Shown here: one piece after another, positions 61,596 to 64,000 of the stretch
How positions within the stretch are numbered: the first letter of the stretch is position 1
Layout of the letters: every line of letters starts with the position of its first letter
DNA from: JADLHS01 sp964553795
GTDB lineage: Bacteria; Verrucomicrobiota; Verrucomicrobiia; Limisphaerales; JADLHS01
Assembly: GCA_964553795.1 (NCBI GenBank)
Contig: CAZKMR010000012.1
Coordinates: 9,089-73,088, forward strand
Reading direction: 5' to 3'
Length of the DNA stretch: 64,000 nt
Translations under genes and position numbers: made by a program
Notes under the pieces: model-generated
What the model was told of the DNA's origin: nothing
The model's database searches: none
Seen by the model: the letters and a program-made list of their open reading frames with translations, nothing else

Positions 61596-61952
61596 TTACC
61601 GGGCTGCTCGCTGTTTGGTCAACGTAACGGAAACGTGGGCCGCTTCAGGCAGGACGAATTTTTTTACCGTCACCGCCACGCTCGACGCCGGGAACTTTTG
61701 CAGGATGAGATCGGCGGCATCATTGGCCAGGGTTTCAATCAGCTTCCAACTGCGATCCTCTCCCAGGTTGATCAACTGTTGTGTCACGTCGTAGTAGTTG
61801 ATGGTTTGATGGATGTCATCGGTGGCTGCGGCCGGACCGAAATCATAATCCATTTCGAGGCACAGCAGCAGGCGTTGGGGGCGGGCGCGTTCCGCGTCCG
61901 GGACGCCGACATGAAAATAAAGCTCCAGATCGGTGATCGTGATTTTAGCCAT
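61596..61952 (-). CDS. folB: Dihydroneopterin aldolase
   Basis: 118 residues, full length for FolB. AKITITDLELYFHVGVPDAE, NYYDVTQQLINLGEDRSWKL with SWKLIETLANDAADLIL (catalytic Glu and family helix), ending KKFVLPEAAHVSVTL with the conserved Lys. Converts 7,8-dihydroneopterin to hydroxymethyl-dihydropterin in folate synthesis. ATG 61952 lies inside the 3' end of the HAD-NUDIX gene (8-base overlap), so the two are translationally linked. Confidence 0.92.
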   Translation of the reverse strand: MAKITITDLELYFHVGVPDAERARPQRLLLCLEMDYDFGPAAATDDIHQTINYYDVTQQLINLGEDRSWKLIETLANDAADLILQKFPASSVAVTVKKFVLPEAAHVSVTLTKQRAAR

Positions 61953-63045
61953 GGGATCGATTTGGTTTTGGAATATTGCGGTTTTGCTGTGCGACGGCAT
62001 CCAGCAAGATCCGGGTTGGGCGGTTTAGGGGCAAGGCTTCGGCTTCTGGCGGAGTGAGCCAGCGAAACTCTTGTGCTTCATCGTTGAGTTGCACGGTTTG
62101 GCCGGGAGGACAGCGACAGGTGTAGTTGAGCAAAATAAAGTGAGCATCCCGATAGAATTCTTTGGAGTGGATGCAATCCTGCACGAGCACGAACTCAATC
62201 TGATCAACCTCCAGAGCCGTTTCTTCTTTGAGTTCGCGGCGCAAGGCCGCGATGGCGGTCTCGCCCCATTTGATTTTGCCACCAGGGATGCCCCAAAGGT
62301 TGGACCATTTGTGGGTGCGCACCAAAAGCATGTGCCCGGCATCATCAAATATGAGCGCGCCGACGGTTGCCACCGGAGGATGGCTGGCTTCGAACGGGCG
62401 GGTGACTGGTTTGAGGTGAAATTGATTCTGGCGCAAAATTTCTGCCAGTTCGCCGAGATGCTCCACAATCACGTCGGGTTGCGCCGCCCGCAATTGGTTG
62501 AGCGTGTTGTAGCCGGTCAGGACAGCGCAAGAGTGAATGCCGCCGTGCTTGGCGGTTTCAATGTCATGCTGCATGTCTCCGATGAACAGAGTTTCCTCGG
62601 GGCGAAGCTGATTCAGCGTGAGAATTTCGCGGATTTTTTGGCGCTTATCCCAAATACCGATGTAGGGCATTTCGAGGTAATGGCCCAGGCCGGTGGCTTT
62701 CTCCTGAATGGCGAAATGCTCGGGCGCCACGGTGCTCAGGAGAAAGGTGCGAATCTTATGCTGGCGACAAAGTTCGAGAAACGCCTGTGCGTGCGGCAAA
62801 GCGCAAACCGACGATTGCACTTCCCGGAAGCGGCCATGAAACCACGTCTCCAACTGATCCATCGCCACGCCCGGCGTGTGTTTGTCGTAGAAAATGGTGA
62901 AGGGCAGACAGAACTCGGCGCGGAATTGCTCCAACGACATTTCGGGTCGTCCGGCCTGGACGAGCACGAAGTTGGATGCCTCCCATACGGCGGGCAGGTC
63001 ATCCACCAAAGTCCCCGACCAATCGAAGATAATATTCCGAATCAC
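61945..63045 (-). CDS. HAD phosphatase - NUDIX hydrolase fusion upstream of folB
   Basis: About 366 residues. Residues 1-210 are a HAD-type hydrolase: motif I IFDWSGTL (nucleophile Asp8; the usual second Asp is Ser10), motif II LLSTVAP, Lys in DKRQKIREIL and motif IV FIGDMQHDIETAKHGG. Residues ~230-366 are a NUDIX domain with a complete box, GGKIKWGETAIAALRRELKE followed by ET (~255-278). Folate synthesis needs a NUDIX pyrophosphatase and a phosphatase between FolE and FolB; a single gene with both domains overlapping folB by 8 bases suggests it performs both (inference). GTG 63045 is the chosen start; upstream frame is less protein-like. Alternatively, a general house-cleaning or phosphoglycolate-type enzyme. 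Confidence 0.85.
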   Translation of the reverse strand: MIRNIIFDWSGTLVDDLPAVWEASNFVLVQAGRPEMSLEQFRAEFCLPFTIFYDKHTPGVAMDQLETWFHGRFREVQSSVCALPHAQAFLELCRQHKIRTFLLSTVAPEHFAIQEKATGLGHYLEMPYIGIWDKRQKIREILTLNQLRPEETLFIGDMQHDIETAKHGGIHSCAVLTGYNTLNQLRAAQPDVIVEHLGELAEILRQNQFHLKPVTRPFEASHPPVATVGALIFDDAGHMLLVRTHKWSNLWGIPGGKIKWGETAIAALRRELKEETALEVDQIEFVLVQDCIHSKEFYRDAHFILLNYTCRCPPGQTVQLNDEAQEFRWLTPPEAEALPLNRPTRILLDAVAQQNRNIPKPNRSHG

Positions 63046-63339
63046 CTGAGCATGGTAGCGAACCCGATTGACCGGGCAACTTTTCGCGCAACTTTGTGTC
63101 TCGTCTGGTGATAACCGTTGAGACATCTGTCCTGAGATGGGACGCGTGGGGAAGCAAGGAAGCATGATGCACTTCCGGTGAATTACGGAAGTCGGTCAGA
63201 ATTAAATGGGGCGGGCTTGAAGCCGGGTTATGCTTTGCAATCCAGTCGCAGGGAGATACGCTCGGTTGACATTGCCAGCCCGATGAAGGAATTGCCTGTT
63301 GCGAAACAGAGACTGGGGTCGGCTGCAGAAAATTATTTT

Positions 63340-63723
63340 ATGAGACTAAAGATAAATCGCCGTTGGGGTTTTACGTTAGTGGAAATCATGATTGTGGTCG
63401 CGATCATTGGATTGCTGGCCGCCATCGCGATTCCCAACATGGTCAAAGCCAGAAACACTGCGCAGGCAAATGCTTGTATTGCCAACATGCGCCAGATTGA
63501 CAACGCCATTCAGCAGTTCGCCGTCGAAAACAACAAAGCCGACAGCGATCCTGTCTCGGAAAACGACATTCGATCCTACATCAAAGACAACGAAATGCCG
63601 GTTTGTCCGGCGGGCAACAAGCCGTATCAAATTGCGGCGACCGTCGGCGCTCGTCCCGCGGTGACTTGTCAAAACGCGGGCAGCACGCCGCCCCACAAAA
63701 TCGGGCCTAAACTGTTGCAGTAG
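63340..63723 (+). CDS. Prepilin-like protein (type II secretion/pilin signal)
   Basis: 127 residues. RRWGFTLVEIMIVVAIIGLL is a classical prepilin signal cleaved before Phe; then NMVKARNTAQANACIANMRQ and a small Cys-containing soluble domain (PVCPAGNKPYQIAATVGARP, TCQNAG) possibly with one disulfide. Similar to small major-pseudopilin-like families of Verrucomicrobia. ATG 63340 chosen; an in-frame extension back to 63178 has no ribosome site. A terminator follows. Confidence 0.88.
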   Translation: MRLKINRRWGFTLVEIMIVVAIIGLLAAIAIPNMVKARNTAQANACIANMRQIDNAIQQFAVENNKADSDPVSENDIRSYIKDNEMPVCPAGNKPYQIAATVGARPAVTCQNAGSTPPHKIGPKLLQ

Positions 63724-63746
63724 GCTCAACTTAGCCCCTGAAGTCC

Positions 63747-63776
63747 GGCCCGGGTCAACCCCGGGCCTTTTTGTTT
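63747..63776 (+). terminator. Rho-independent terminator after the prepilin gene
   Basis: Perfect 8-bp stem GGCCCGGG / CCCGGGCC with a 5-base loop (TCAAC), followed by TTTTTGTTT. It begins 24 bases after the stop at 63723. The rest of the 215 bases before the next gene shows nothing I can name. Confidence 0.85.
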
Positions 63777-63938
63777 GATCAAGTCATGTGCGGCTGCATT
63801 CGAGCCGGCCACTGACTTGGCATCGGCAGTGCTAAATGGTGGCAGCGCGGTTGCAGCAGGCAATCAGTGAACACCAACCGCAATTGGATAACCCGCCTGC
63901 TGCTTTGTTCACGCCGCAACAGAAAGAACAGAACAACT

Positions 63939-64000
63939 ATGAAGATCAATACCTCCCGTAAAGCGGGTTTCACGTTGGTGGAAATCATGATCGTGGTGGC
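63939..64000 (+). CDS. Prepilin-like protein, partial (cut by window end)
   Basis: ATG 63939 opens MKINTSRKAGFTLVEIMIVV, a prepilin signal nearly identical to that of the gene at 63340. Only the first 20 codons are in the window. Probably a paralogue in tandem; function as for that gene. Confidence 0.8.
   Translation, partial: MKINTSRKAGFTLVEIMIVV

Noticed and set aside
1..64000. tRNA, rRNA, transposase or phage genes
   Set aside because: I looked for T-loop-like GTTCGANTC contexts, transposase and integrase motifs by eye and found none convincing; a covariance-model search would be decisive.

Overview
The window (64 kb, GC-rich, three 100-N scaffold gaps) looks like part of the genome of a free-living Verrucomicrobium of the Pedosphaera/Limisphaerales type. 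This is an inference. It rests on prepilin-like proteins starting [29 protein letters not shown], a giant autotransporter-associated beta-strand (PATR) protein, a beta-propeller sensor kinase, secreted plant-polysaccharide hydrolases without a SusC/SusD pair, a DUF4080 radical-SAM protein and many hairpin-rich interspersed repeats. No tRNA, rRNA, CRISPR array, transposase or phage gene was seen.

Layout. 0.1-7.4 kb: L,D-transpeptidase, a secreted alpha/beta hydrolase broken by a gap, a 199-bp tandem hairpin repeat, a B12-binding radical SAM protein, a secreted endonuclease/exonuclease/phosphatase-fold protein and folE2. 7.4-16.7 kb: a one-piece propeller sensor kinase with its NarL-type response regulator, the PATR protein and a prepilin-like protein. 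16.7-32.1 kb: a pectin/rhamnogalacturonan-I (RG-I) locus: GH106, GH28, a CE12-GH27-NPCBM fusion, PL11, CE12, GH95 and an unassigned six-hairpin-type glycosidase. It is peppered with palindromic repeats, some inside reading frames. 32.1-40 kb: a small membrane protein, a GT9 glycosyltransferase, then a phosphate-starvation block (porin, pstS, pstC, pstA, pstB, phoU) with Pho-box-like 7-4-7 direct repeats before the porin and pstS.

40-49 kb: ion homeostasis, namely a putative Na+/H+ antiporter, a complete seven-gene Mrp antiporter operon (mrpABCDEFG, minus strand) and a Ca2+/cation antiporter. 49-54 kb: membrane-envelope genes (DUF2062, DUF502, an NfeD-type protease divergent from flotillin-like floA, a proline-rich protein and a short NfeD). 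54-57.7 kb: a LysR regulator divergent from an SsuABC/TauABC-like ABC importer. 57.7-61.6 kb: an arsenic operon (DGC-domain protein, arsR, arsM, acr3, arsC) behind a promoter overlapped by an ArsR-type dyad, then a CBS-pair protein. 61.6-63 kb: folB preceded, with an 8-base overlap, by a HAD-NUDIX fusion. 63.3-64 kb: two prepilin-like genes, the second cut by the window edge.

The most interesting points are: (1) the HAD-NUDIX fusion overlapping folB, which could supply both unassigned steps between GTP cyclohydrolase and dihydroneopterin aldolase; (2) the compact RG-I locus with a new-looking CE12-GH27 fusion, an unassigned glycosidase and an adjacent propeller sensor kinase; (3) several families of covarying hairpin repeats that have entered reading frames of secreted enzymes and supply a stop codon, a start codon or linkers; (4) two gaps flanked by identical 55-bp ends, which are assembly artefacts whose removal restores two intact genes.
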